A stretch of DNA of 64,000 nt from Acidithiobacillus sp. HP-2 (lineage in GTDB: Bacteria > Pseudomonadota > Gammaproteobacteria > Acidithiobacillales > Acidithiobacillaceae), in the NCBI RefSeq assembly GCF_015100155.1, contig NZ_JACKZA010000011.1, positions 1 to 64,000 of the forward strand, read 5' to 3'. A model generated the notes under the pieces. That model saw nothing but the letters and a program-made list of their open reading frames with translations. It ran no database searches and had not been told where the DNA came from. Both the position numbers and the translations under genes were made by a program. Below, one piece after another: positions 8,069 to 16,429 of this stretch; the first letter of the stretch is position 1; every line of letters begins with the position of its first letter.

Positions 8069-9601
8069 TCATGCTTTGTTTTTCATCAGTAACACAATCA
8101 ATATGACCGCTATAAAGCTCCAGAAAAGGAACGTGAATGCATCCAGTATCCCCCGCATTGCTGCGTGTTGCGCCAGAGTTTGTCCCAGTACCTGCCAAGC
8201 CAGCGTTCCCTGATGTAATCCCGCATCACGCATATAGCGGGGTAGTGCCGCGCTGAACGGATTGATATGTCCACCCATCTGATTCCAGGCCTCCTGGGCT
8301 TCTTCGGTCATAATGGTGGAAATGATAGCAATACCCACAGAGCCTCCCAGATTACGCATCAGATTGAATATCCCCGATCCTTCGGGTGTCTGTTCTTTGC
8401 TCAGGGTTGCAAAAGCCAGTGTGAATAGAGGAATGGATACCAGGCCGAGACCGAGGCCTCGGATGACGCCCGGCCAAATGATCCAGGCAGGACTTATCTG
8501 CAGGTTATAGGAGAGGCTCAACCAGGTGCCCGTGGCCCCCAGACCGATTCCCGCCAGAATCATCCAGCGCGGGTTGGCCCCGTGATTAAGTAGTCTGCCT
8601 GCCATCCACATGGAAACCCAGGAGCCTATCCCTTGCGGGGCCATGACCAGTCCTGCGGTTTGCGCTTCATAGCCCATATAATCTTGCAGGTAGATGGGTA
8701 AAATCACCATGGTTCCATAAAGCGCCAAGCCGAATAAACCGATTCCTGCACTGCCCAGAGTCAGGGAGCGATCTTTAAGGAGACGCAAATTCACCAGTGG
8801 ATGGGAAACATTGAGCGAGCGCAGTACAAACAGCAAAATCCCCATGCCCGCCAGCAGCATCAAAATGATGATGAAACGCGAACTGAGCCAGCCGTCCTGA
8901 TCTCCGAGGCTGAGCATCATCTGCAAAGCACCCAGACCAATGGCCATCCAGACAAAACCCAGCCAATCAATCGGCCGGGGATGCTCGCTTTTGCCGAAAC
9001 TGGGAATGTATAGCAACAGCATGGTGAACGCGATGAGGCCAATGGGAATATTGACGTAAAAACACCAGCGCCAGGAAAGGTCCTGAGTAAGATAGCCACC
9101 GAGCACGGGGCCAACAATCGGACCGAGCATGGTCCCCATGCCCAAAGTTGCCATGGCTACTCCTCGTTTTTCCCGGGGATAGGCTTCTACCAAAATCGCC
9201 TGTCCGACCGGTACGAGCGATGCCCCCAGAGCCCCTTGCATGAAGCGCCAAAAGACAATTTCCGTGAGACTGTGGGATTGTCCGCTCATGATCGAGCAGA
9301 CCAGGAAGCCGGCCACGCTCCACAGTATGAGCTGCCGTTGTCCGAAACGTTCGACCAGCAATCCGGTCAGCGGGGTCACGATAACCATGGCCAACATGTA
9401 GGTAGTGAGTGCCCAGGTAATCTGATTGCTGTTGGCGTGAAGCGATCCCTCCATATGCGGCAATGCCACGTTGACAATCGTGATGTCCAGGACATTCATG
9501 ATAATGCAAGCCATTACGGCGATGGTAATGGCAAGAAGATGTGGGCTCCCCGTTTCGTTGGAGTAACGGCTTTCCGACTTTGGTGTATCCATGCCATTCA
9601 T
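8069..9601 (-). CDS. DHA2-type MFS multidrug efflux transporter (EmrB/QacA-like)
   Basis: 510 residues with about fourteen membrane segments, the number typical of the DHA2 drug:proton antiporter family. Visible signatures include the motif DITIVNVALPHM in TM1, LVERFGQRQL after TM2 (motif A region), and GPIVGPVLGGYL in TM5 (motif C, antiporter type). It pumps lipophilic or toxic compounds out in exchange for protons. No membrane-fusion (EmrA) or outer-membrane partner gene is adjacent, so the natural substrate is unknown. Followed downstream by no gene on its strand; preceded by a hydrolase gene 70 bases away in the same direction. Confidence 0.88.
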   Translation of the reverse strand: MNGMDTPKSESRYSNETGSPHLLAITIAVMACIIMNVLDITIVNVALPHMEGSLHANSNQITWALTTYMLAMVIVTPLTGLLVERFGQRQLILWSVAGFLVCSIMSGQSHSLTEIVFWRFMQGALGASLVPVGQAILVEAYPREKRGVAMATLGMGTMLGPIVGPVLGGYLTQDLSWRWCFYVNIPIGLIAFTMLLLYIPSFGKSEHPRPIDWLGFVWMAIGLGALQMMLSLGDQDGWLSSRFIIILMLLAGMGILLFVLRSLNVSHPLVNLRLLKDRSLTLGSAGIGLFGLALYGTMVILPIYLQDYMGYEAQTAGLVMAPQGIGSWVSMWMAGRLLNHGANPRWMILAGIGLGATGTWLSLSYNLQISPAWIIWPGVIRGLGLGLVSIPLFTLAFATLSKEQTPEGSGIFNLMRNLGGSVGIAIISTIMTEEAQEAWNQMGGHINPFSAALPRYMRDAGLHQGTLAWQVLGQTLAQHAAMRGILDAFTFLFWSFIAVILIVLLMKNKA

Positions 9602-9671
9602 AGCTTATTTACGCATCTCGGCAATGCCCCTGCGGTCTCAGCCATAATATGTCGATTAAGCAGTCGTTGCG

Positions 9672-10310
9672 CTAAGCGTGACGCATTGGATTGTAGAGGC
9701 TGGCCAAAAAGTCCTGAATGACTGTCCTTACTTCAGGCCCGGAATCGGGATCATTCAACAGTTGGTGTGCATGCAGGCTGCCGGGCCAGCTACGCGTAGA
9801 AATAGGAAAAGGGGGGTGACTCGCGATTTCTCGGGCAGGGGCCGCATAAGCCTCATTTTCACTGAAAAGCAACAGGCCATGAGCCGCCTTGTTGGCCAGA
9901 AGTGGCAAATATTCCTCCCCTCCCGCAGGGGATAGCCATATGACGGCATCCACGGGTTTCTCCGTTTCTGCAAGCGCGGCGATAACGGCGATCCCGCCCA
10001 TGGAAGCGCCCAAAAGAACGATTGGATTGGCGCGTTCTCTGCGTGCATAGGTTATGCTGGCCAAGATATCCTGATCATAACTGGCATTATCTCCCCGTTC
10101 CGACAGACCATATCCTCTGAAATTCGGGGCCAGCACGGTCCATCCCCACTGTTGCATATCCACAGCCAAGGGTTTCCAGGCATTTTTATCGTAGGCTTTA
10201 CCATGGGCCATCACACACCAGGGATTCTGCGCAGGATAAATATCTGCCTCCAGTTTTACGCTATCGGTCGTGCAGAAAGAAATGGTTTGTGAAGAAAGAG
10301 AGGATGGCAT
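9672..10310 (-). CDS. Alpha/beta hydrolase
   Basis: 212 residues with an alpha/beta-hydrolase core: WCVMAHG near residue 32 (oxyanion region), LAPNFRGYGLSERG near 60 and the nucleophile elbow LLGASMGG near 100 (Ser as nucleophile). An Asp and a C-terminal His (LHAHQLL) could complete the triad. Substrate unknown; serine esterase/lipase-like or dienelactone-hydrolase-like. Cytoplasmic by lack of signal. It precedes the DHA2 transporter on the same strand with a 70-base gap, so co-transcription is possible. Confidence 0.75.
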   Translation of the reverse strand: MPSSLSSQTISFCTTDSVKLEADIYPAQNPWCVMAHGKAYDKNAWKPLAVDMQQWGWTVLAPNFRGYGLSERGDNASYDQDILASITYARRERANPIVLLGASMGGIAVIAALAETEKPVDAVIWLSPAGGEEYLPLLANKAAHGLLLFSENEAYAAPAREIASHPPFPISTRSWPGSLHAHQLLNDPDSGPEVRTVIQDFLASLYNPMRHA

Positions 10311-10354
10311 GGGATAATCTCCTTATAGAGAGTTAAATATCGATCTACAACCCA

Positions 10355-10708
10355 TTAAGCTGGCACAATTTGCCTTCGATAGCGATACCAACCCAACGGG
10401 ATAAGAATCATGAGAATTAAAGCACCTATCATGGCGGGAGCATAAATGTTCTCTGCCATATGTCCCGGAGGGATCAGGCCGATAAACAGACAGGCGAGTG
10501 AAGTCATAAAGCCAATTCCGGCAACCAGCCAGAGCCCCCAGTTGCGGCCACCCGGAACGCGATAGGGTCGCGGCACATCTGGATGCGTGTAACGCAATCG
10601 GATAGCAGCCGTAAAAAGTAACAGATACATGAAGCAATAGAGTACAACGGCCAGAGAGGTCAGCAGCAGAAATGCTGTATTGACCAGGATGAGCAGGTAT
10701 CTCGACAT
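10355..10708 (-). pseudogene. C-terminal fragment of an APC-family amino-acid permease
   Basis: 117 residues with three or four hydrophobic segments and the telltale linker HPDVPRPYRVPGGRNWG, found near the C-terminus of glutamate/GABA-type APC permeases (normally 450-500 residues). The first two-thirds are missing. It nevertheless starts cleanly: TAA of the hemerythrin gene, one base, then ATG (10708), so the fragment may be translated by coupling. Whether it retains a function as a small membrane protein is open; most likely it is debris from a deletion that joined hemerythrin and permease genes. Confidence 0.65.
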
Positions 10709-10709
10709 T

Positions 10710-11228
10710 TTAAGTGTGTGGCCCGACATGACGTGGTCGCATGGCCGCACCAATTTCGACCAGGGTATCTCTCGACAACAATTGTAGGGCTACGGGAAAG
10801 ATTTCATTGTTTTCGAGGATAATGTGGGCGCGATTCATAGTGATGAAAGCGGTTGGATAAAGATGAACTTCTTTTCCGGCCACTATCGCTTCCAGATCTT
10901 GAGAAAGTTTTGACCATGCTTTTTCTAGATCACGATGCTGTAGGCTCAGATTATGTAAGGGAGCGCGTAGGTTTTCTGGAAAATTGTGGTGAGCAGTGAG
11001 TAGAGGGAAAAGATTTTGTTCTTCATCGTCATGATGAAGGCGTTCAGCCTGACAGAAATATTTGAGGACACGCCCAGCAGCCTGCCTGGCTTCCTCATCT
11101 GGTCCGTGACTGACCAGATGTGCAGGCAACTGTTCCAGTGTTTCGCATTGGCTCAAAATTTTGTTATGACAGGCCAGCAGTAGACCAATAGGATCATCAA
11201 AGTCAGGAGCAGTAACAAAAAGTGACAT
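10710..11228 (-). CDS. Hemerythrin (HHE) domain protein
   Basis: 172 residues; second hemerythrin-like protein of the window. Candidate iron ligands: LLLACHNKI near residue 20, AERLHHDDEEQNLFP near 62, LQHRDLEKAW near 95 and HIILENNEIFP near 135. It differs clearly from the one at 5483-5941 and is probably of the oxygen/NO/iron-centre type whose physiological partner is unknown. Its stop codon is one base from the ATG of the permease fragment. Confidence 0.82.
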   Translation of the reverse strand: MSLFVTAPDFDDPIGLLLACHNKILSQCETLEQLPAHLVSHGPDEEARQAAGRVLKYFCQAERLHHDDEEQNLFPLLTAHHNFPENLRAPLHNLSLQHRDLEKAWSKLSQDLEAIVAGKEVHLYPTAFITMNRAHIILENNEIFPVALQLLSRDTLVEIGAAMRPRHVGPHT

Positions 11229-11357
11229 GATAAAGGTACTCCTTTGCGTCGGGAAAGAAGGAAAACGTCTGTGTTTCTCCCTGCGTCACGATTCTTAATC
11301 GTGCTAGCGGCAGGGGGGTGGTGATTACGTAGGTTTTGGGAACATTGCAACCAGGCC

Positions 11358-11915
11358 TTACATTTTGACTTCGGCCCAACCTTCATTATGACGTTTCATC
11401 AGCTCTGCCATGCCTCCAGCCACTACACTCACTCCGGGAGCCAACTGACGCGCCGTAATATGCAGTCGACGCATGGATGTTTGACAAGCTACGAAGCGGA
11501 CTCCACGCATCTGTAAAATGTTAATTTCCATGGCATCTGGAGCATTCTTCAAGAGCATTTGCAGGCCAGGCCCCCAGGCCAACACTTCCAACCGGGCAGG
11601 TGGAATGCCGACCTTGTGGACGATGTGAGCGACTGCACCAAGAGTCATCGACCATGCCGATGGTTTTGCTGAGTCGACTTCAAAGAGCATTCGGTAAGGT
11701 CCATGGCCCCAAGCAGGCGCATCGGCAGCCCACGCCACCCCATAACTGAGCAATAGTGAATAACAAAGCAGAATGGTTATAAGCCATTTCGTAGGCTTTT
11801 CTTTTGCGGCTTTGATTGTCGTTGCAGATCTGCTTCTACGTGTGAACGCTTGATTCAATACCTCAAAAGTACAAACTCTGTGCAGGCTGTTTAGTAAGTA
11901 ATTATTCCATATCAT
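11358..11915 (-). CDS. Exported DsrE-like sulfur-relay protein
   Basis: 185 residues. After a long 40-residue leader comes a signal-peptide core (WLITILLCYSLLLSYGVAWA) with a plausible cleavage site at AWA-ADA, then a DsrE/DsrF-type domain (YRMLFEVD ... GVRFVACQTSMRRLHI) with the conserved Cys that in cytoplasmic relatives carries a persulfide. The start at 11915 is supported by ggag 8 bases upstream, although it gives an unusually long n-region. Export would place sulfur handling in the periplasm. It neighbours hemerythrin and porin genes on the same strand. Confidence 0.7.
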   Translation of the reverse strand: MIWNNYLLNSLHRVCTFEVLNQAFTRRSRSATTIKAAKEKPTKWLITILLCYSLLLSYGVAWAADAPAWGHGPYRMLFEVDSAKPSAWSMTLGAVAHIVHKVGIPPARLEVLAWGPGLQMLLKNAPDAMEINILQMRGVRFVACQTSMRRLHITARQLAPGVSVVAGGMAELMKRHNEGWAEVKM

Positions 11916-12018
11916 CTTAAGGCTCCATTGTTAATGGGCAGTTTCGGTAAAAGATTAATCAAATACATCAATAGTAAGCGTTGTTTTGGCTCTTCTTAGG
12001 AGAAAAGCCATTGTCACA

Positions 12019-13320
12019 TCAGAATACATACTGCAACATCAAACGATCATCAATAAAGGTTCCCTGATAGTTCGCATAGGGATTGCTATGATCGATAGCC
12101 AGACGGTTACGCAGAGATAATCCCTTCCAGAATCCTCCCGGGGTATAGGTCACATCCAGATAGTTGGCGTCTACGTTCGGCAGGTAGGGATGCGTACAAT
12201 ACATGCTGTAGGAATACTTGATCCGCAATTGCCGTAGGGGATGGATCAAAAAGCCAAACTTCCAGGCATGTCCCGCCGCAGAAGATGAGACCAGCCCATA
12301 ATCCATGATGCTGGTGTACAGTGGATCGGCACTGTACTGTTGGGTATAGGGAGAAACAAATCCGCCGTTATACAAAGTCCGGCCACCCATGGAAAACGGA
12401 CTGCGACCGGGAATATCATCATAAGCCGCAAAAACCTGGCCCAAAGGCGTTTGCAGACCTACCATGCCACCAAATACGGTCGCGTTGACGGGACCCGCGT
12501 ATTGCGCGCCGTCCGCCCATTCCCGCGCATACTGAAAGTCGGCGAAGGGCTTCAAGCCATAGGGCAAGCAGGACACTCCATAATGGACAGTACCGTAAAA
12601 CAGATTCGCCAAATCATAAAACTTGTAGAACCAGGCGCTGGATTTCAAGCCCTGCCAATGCGCCTTCATCCCGAAAGCCAGTGTGCCATCCATATGATCC
12701 GGCATATCGGGATAAATGGGATTTTGATTCAGCAGGGTTTCTCGGTAGTAATTTTCCTGTATCCGGTTTTTGAAACGAAACTCGCGAATCCCGATCAGTT
12801 GCACGTTGTGAATGGGGTTGGCCTGCACGGTGACTGCCTGGAAGGTGCTTGGAATCATGAAAGCATCCGACGGATTCATCCAGGGGGTATGCAGCAACAT
12901 ATCGCCGGCTTTCACTTTCAGCCAGCGATCCTGATACTGCAAATAGGCTTGTCCGAGCACATTCAGACTGTCTTTTTCCCCCATCAAGAGCGCATCCAGA
13001 TGGGTATAACCGGGAGCATTCAGATCGTTGGCGCCCAGACTGTTGGCCGTATAAAAAGCCACACCGGCACTGAGACCATAGAGCGGGGCCGTTTGCACTT
13101 TCAACATGCCGCCCAGTGAATAGGCATACTTATTGGGTAATGTGCTACCGCCATAAAGCTGATTGACGTAGTAGGAACGGATATTCCCGGTGACCTTGCT
13201 GGCTTCCAGAAACTGTTGAATTGTCTGGTAATGCTCCGCATGGGGCATAGTATCAGCCTGGGCCACTAGAGGTCCCATCAGTAAAGCGCCTACAGCAGCA
13301 GCGATCATTGGATATTTCAT
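12019..13320 (-). CDS. OprD-type outer-membrane porin
   Basis: 433 residues with a signal peptide (MKYPMIAAAVGALLMGPLVAQA, cleavage near residue 22) and a beta-barrel-like alternation of aromatic and polar residues ending in the terminal phenylalanine (MLQYVF) expected for outer-membrane insertion. Features such as GNIRSYYVNQ near residue 45 and KVKAGDMLLHTPWMNPSD near residue 135 resemble OprD-family porins that pass small solutes. A strong ribosome site (aaggagatat) precedes the start. The substrate is unknown; it lies directly downstream of narK-I-J-H-G only in position, separated by 470 bases and reading the same way. Confidence 0.8.
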   Translation of the reverse strand: MKYPMIAAAVGALLMGPLVAQADTMPHAEHYQTIQQFLEASKVTGNIRSYYVNQLYGGSTLPNKYAYSLGGMLKVQTAPLYGLSAGVAFYTANSLGANDLNAPGYTHLDALLMGEKDSLNVLGQAYLQYQDRWLKVKAGDMLLHTPWMNPSDAFMIPSTFQAVTVQANPIHNVQLIGIREFRFKNRIQENYYRETLLNQNPIYPDMPDHMDGTLAFGMKAHWQGLKSSAWFYKFYDLANLFYGTVHYGVSCLPYGLKPFADFQYAREWADGAQYAGPVNATVFGGMVGLQTPLGQVFAAYDDIPGRSPFSMGGRTLYNGGFVSPYTQQYSADPLYTSIMDYGLVSSSAAGHAWKFGFLIHPLRQLRIKYSYSMYCTHPYLPNVDANYLDVTYTPGGFWKGLSLRNRLAIDHSNPYANYQGTFIDDRLMLQYVF

Positions 13321-13791
13321 GATTGATATCTCCTTTTATTTCGACAAAGTTCTGAATGATTTTTTCAGATCCTTCTAATCCCTCATTTCAAGGTCGTTTC
13401 CCGTAAGACACATGTAATTTGTGCAGTGTTCAACTGCAATAATCCCGCTGCCTCAGAAATACAGACGTCGTTTCACATGCAAACAAATTGGAACGGCTGG
13501 CATAACTCACTGATCTCTCACCTCCGTCAGCCTTCGACTAGAGATGTTGCACTTCATTTTAGAGCGCGCCATATAATAGAAAGAATCAAACAGCCAACTG
13601 TACGTCGGATCTTTTTGTTCGCGACGCTTTCATTATGTACGCATAAAAACTACTCCTGTATTTAATGAGCAATAAATCAGTTTAACACAGAGCCAGGAAA
13701 ACCATGGTTCAACGAGAGAGAAAATTTTCTTTTGTTCTTAAGCGGTAGTGGCGGACAGAATGATAGAAAAAGTACTTAATCACGAGAAATA
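13321..13791. other. Intergenic region between porin and narK
   Basis: About 470 bases without a credible gene; it should hold the porin promoter (minus strand) and the end of the nar transcript. A 79-codon plus-strand frame at 13426-13665 has no ribosome site or protein-like pattern and is not called. Confidence 0.5.
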
Positions 13792-15099
13792 TCAGCGACT
13801 GAGATGTGCCGTGAGATTTTCTCTGGTTCTATACAGCAACCAAACCAATAACAAACATAAGATGGATAATATAATATATATACCGAAACCTAAGGCGTAG
13901 CCGTTGATACCCACTAATGCAACGATATCTCCTAGTATCGGAGGAATTGCGAAACCACCAAGACACCCCAATCCTCCGACCCAACCCGCAGTACCACCTA
14001 CAGCATCTGGTACGTAATGTGGGACCAGTTTAAACACCGCAGCATTATTCACCCCCATACCCGCACCAACCAATATTTCCCCAATGATGGTTAACCATAA
14101 CAAGCTGGAAAAAGTCATAATTACAGACCCAACTAGCAATGCAATCAGTGAAATAACTGCGGTCTTTTCGCCACCCATCTCGTCAGACAATTTTCCGCCA
14201 TAAACACGAATAAATGCTGCAATTAATGAAAATACCGCAGTAAGCACTACGGAATGAAATGCGCCCACATGGAAATACGTTTGCCAGAAAATAGGCAACC
14301 ATGCAGTTAACGCAAGAAATCCGCCAAAATTTGTAAAATACAGAATAACTAGAGGCCAGGTCCGCCAATGCTTTGCCGATAAAAGGAGCGTATGCCAGGT
14401 CCCGCCAGTAGGAAAAAGCTCTTGACCGTACTTTTTGGCTTCCTCAGTAGCACGAGCAGTATCATGGTTTCGTTTATAGATTTGGTAATATGGTGCATTC
14501 AATCCCATGAGGTAATAAATTATTATTCCAACGATAATAATTGCCAAGGAAAACAAATACCCACCCCAAAGGCCGACGGTCATAATAACGGCCGGCAATA
14601 TCAAGACAACAAATCCTGGTGATGAATCACCGAGTCCACCAAAAACGGCGAGCGCCCATCCTTGTTTCTTTTTTGAGTACCAATACGATACCTGTCCAAT
14701 ACCAACAGAGAATGTGGCAATTCCACACCCTGCTAGTGCACCAAAGGTTAATAGCATCGGATAGTATTTTGCCGTAAGTTGATTCGGATATAGCGTCAGA
14801 AGCATCCAATAAAGCCCGGCAATACCAATAACGGATGCTATTAGCAATACAAGAAAGGGTAATCGACCACCATTCCTGTCAACAGATGCACCAAAGGGTA
14901 TGCGCAGCAGGGATCCAGTGAGCATAGGCATAGCTACCAATAGTCCCACTTGTTGGGGAGACAGGTGCATAGCTTTAAGAAAGATGTGTGCGGTTGGCCC
15001 AAACAGGGAAACAGACCCTGCACCAATAAAAAATCCTATGGTTGCGCCAATTAATGCGCGGTTGGCCGATCCGGTTACTGTGGGTTGAGTGGCTTCCAC
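13792..15099 (-). CDS. narK: Nitrate/nitrite MFS transporter
   Basis: 435 residues with twelve membrane segments of the nitrate/nitrite porter family. Glycine-rich signatures are present: FFIGAGSVSLFGPTAH in TM1 region, LLRIPFGASVDRNGGRLPF between TM2 and 3, and GAGMGVNNAAVFKLVPHYVP plus GGTAGWVGGLGCLGG in the second half (nitrate-signature type). It takes up nitrate and/or exports nitrite. It is the last gene of the narGHJI-narK unit, 83 bases after narI; in many bacteria narK precedes narG. Start ATG at 15099. Confidence 0.9.
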   Translation of the reverse strand: MEATQPTVTGSANRALIGATIGFFIGAGSVSLFGPTAHIFLKAMHLSPQQVGLLVAMPMLTGSLLRIPFGASVDRNGGRLPFLVLLIASVIGIAGLYWMLLTLYPNQLTAKYYPMLLTFGALAGCGIATFSVGIGQVSYWYSKKKQGWALAVFGGLGDSSPGFVVLILPAVIMTVGLWGGYLFSLAIIIVGIIIYYLMGLNAPYYQIYKRNHDTARATEEAKKYGQELFPTGGTWHTLLLSAKHWRTWPLVILYFTNFGGFLALTAWLPIFWQTYFHVGAFHSVVLTAVFSLIAAFIRVYGGKLSDEMGGEKTAVISLIALLVGSVIMTFSSLLWLTIIGEILVGAGMGVNNAAVFKLVPHYVPDAVGGTAGWVGGLGCLGGFAIPPILGDIVALVGINGYALGFGIYIILSILCLLLVWLLYRTRENLTAHLSR

Positions 15100-15182
15100 G
15101 TTACCTCCATTTTCATTTTAATGATAATTAAACAACCTTTTCTTTCCCCAACAAATTCGGTGAAATACCAAGGTCATCACTT

Positions 15183-15881
15183 TTATACGACGGAGCGAAT
15201 TTTTGAGCGTACCAGCTGATAAGGTCTGACAACATAATTTAATGGTGCAGTCCAAATATGCACAAGCCTACTGAAAGGAAAAAGGAGAAATACAGTAAAT
15301 CCACAAAACATGTGCACCTTATAGATCAATGGAATGTTTATAATGAGTTGCGGATTGGCTTGAAACTCGGCAATGCTTCGAACATAATGAATAAGTATTT
15401 CCATATTTTGGACATGATCATGAATCACTTCGGGCACACTGATGAATTGGGTGCCCAAACCAAAGCAAAGTGTTATCAATAACCATACCAATATAATAAT
15501 ATCCATAGGACGACTAGCGTAACGCACCTTTGGATCAAGCACCCTGCGTAATAAAAGCATGACTCCACCAACCATTGCCACCACTCCGGCTGTGATACCT
15601 GCGCTAGCAGCAAGCCATTGATGCTCGACAGGATCTAAACCTAGCCATTCCAGGATGTCGGTCAGAAATCCCGTAAAATGTCCGAGAAAAAGCGTCAGTA
15701 TGCCTATATGCCAGAGATTACTCGCCCACATCATATAGCGTTTCGATGCTAAAATCTGGCTGGAATAGCTAGTCCAGCCGGCTTGCTCACGTTCATAACG
15801 AATAATTGAACCCAACAAGAATATTGTTCCGGCTATGTAAGGATAGATGCCAAACAAGAAGGTATTCCAAGACCAGATCAT
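15183..15881 (-). CDS. narI: Respiratory nitrate reductase gamma subunit (cytochrome b)
   Basis: 232 residues with five membrane segments; it carries two b haems and passes electrons from quinol to NarH. Candidate axial histidines: NLWHIGILTLFLGH (two) and IYKVHMFCGFTVFLLFPFSRLVH (two). The start at 15881 is fixed by the ATGA overlap with the end of narJ; the longer open frame upstream is the out-of-frame shadow of narJ. Length matches the family (~225-240). Confidence 0.93.
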   Translation of the reverse strand: MIWSWNTFLFGIYPYIAGTIFLLGSIIRYEREQAGWTSYSSQILASKRYMMWASNLWHIGILTLFLGHFTGFLTDILEWLGLDPVEHQWLAASAGITAGVVAMVGGVMLLLRRVLDPKVRYASRPMDIIILVWLLITLCFGLGTQFISVPEVIHDHVQNMEILIHYVRSIAEFQANPQLIINIPLIYKVHMFCGFTVFLLFPFSRLVHIWTAPLNYVVRPYQLVRSKIRSVV

Positions 15882-16429
15882 ACAGAAACTCCTGATGAAA
15901 TAGGTGAAAGAAAATGACTGCGATACAGTACTGGTTCTAATAAACGGGCATAGGGACTCTGTATTTCTGAAAGATTGTTTCGCAATATCTGAATACTTTC
16001 GTCTGCGCTGCTCAGAAAGATGTAAGACTCCTCTATCTCTAAGGTTGCCGCGAAATCCAAAACAACAGGTAGGAAGTCTGGCAACGCCCGAGCACCTGGA
16101 GCCCATCCATAAGTAGAGTAGTATTCAAGAAGTCGGACGAGAACGTCGCCTCGGCCACGATCATCCTCAGGAAGGATGTGATTACTCAGATGCAGGTCGC
16201 AACTGGGATTCCAGTCAAATGTATTCACATATAAAGCTTCTAATTGCAAAGGGGCCAGACTTTGCATCCACTTTATATGATCGTGCAACATAATAACTTC
16301 TTTCTTGTGCGCATTGTCTAGTGATTCTAGTGCGAAGGCGATCTCTGGTAGGTTCTGTAGGAGTTCGTCGTCTGGATAATCCAGTAGCAGTGCCACAACG
16401 TGCAAAATGGGTTGATGAAAGATACTCAT
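15878..16429 (-). CDS. narJ: Nitrate reductase assembly chaperone (delta)
   Basis: 183 residues, all-alpha TorD/NarJ-type chaperone needed for insertion of the molybdenum cofactor and iron-sulfur cluster into NarG. Visible: LLDYPDDELLQNLPEI near residue 16 and the conserved HLSNHILPEDDRGRGDVLVRLLEYY near residues 80-105 (partly typical HVFEHVHGDSRDRG-like). It overlaps narH by 4 bases upstream and narI by 4 bases downstream. Slightly shorter than E. coli NarJ. Confidence 0.9.
   Translation of the reverse strand: MSIFHQPILHVVALLLDYPDDELLQNLPEIAFALESLDNAHKKEVIMLHDHIKWMQSLAPLQLEALYVNTFDWNPSCDLHLSNHILPEDDRGRGDVLVRLLEYYSTYGWAPGARALPDFLPVVLDFAATLEIEESYIFLSSADESIQILRNNLSEIQSPYARLLEPVLYRSHFLSPISSGVSV

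Noticed and set aside
12340-13119. 259-codon plus-strand frame opposite the porin
   Set aside because: Exact shadow of the porin coding frame; no start signals or motifs.
13426-13665. 79-codon plus-strand frame upstream of the porin
   Set aside because: No ribosome site, no protein-like pattern, lies opposite the porin promoter region.
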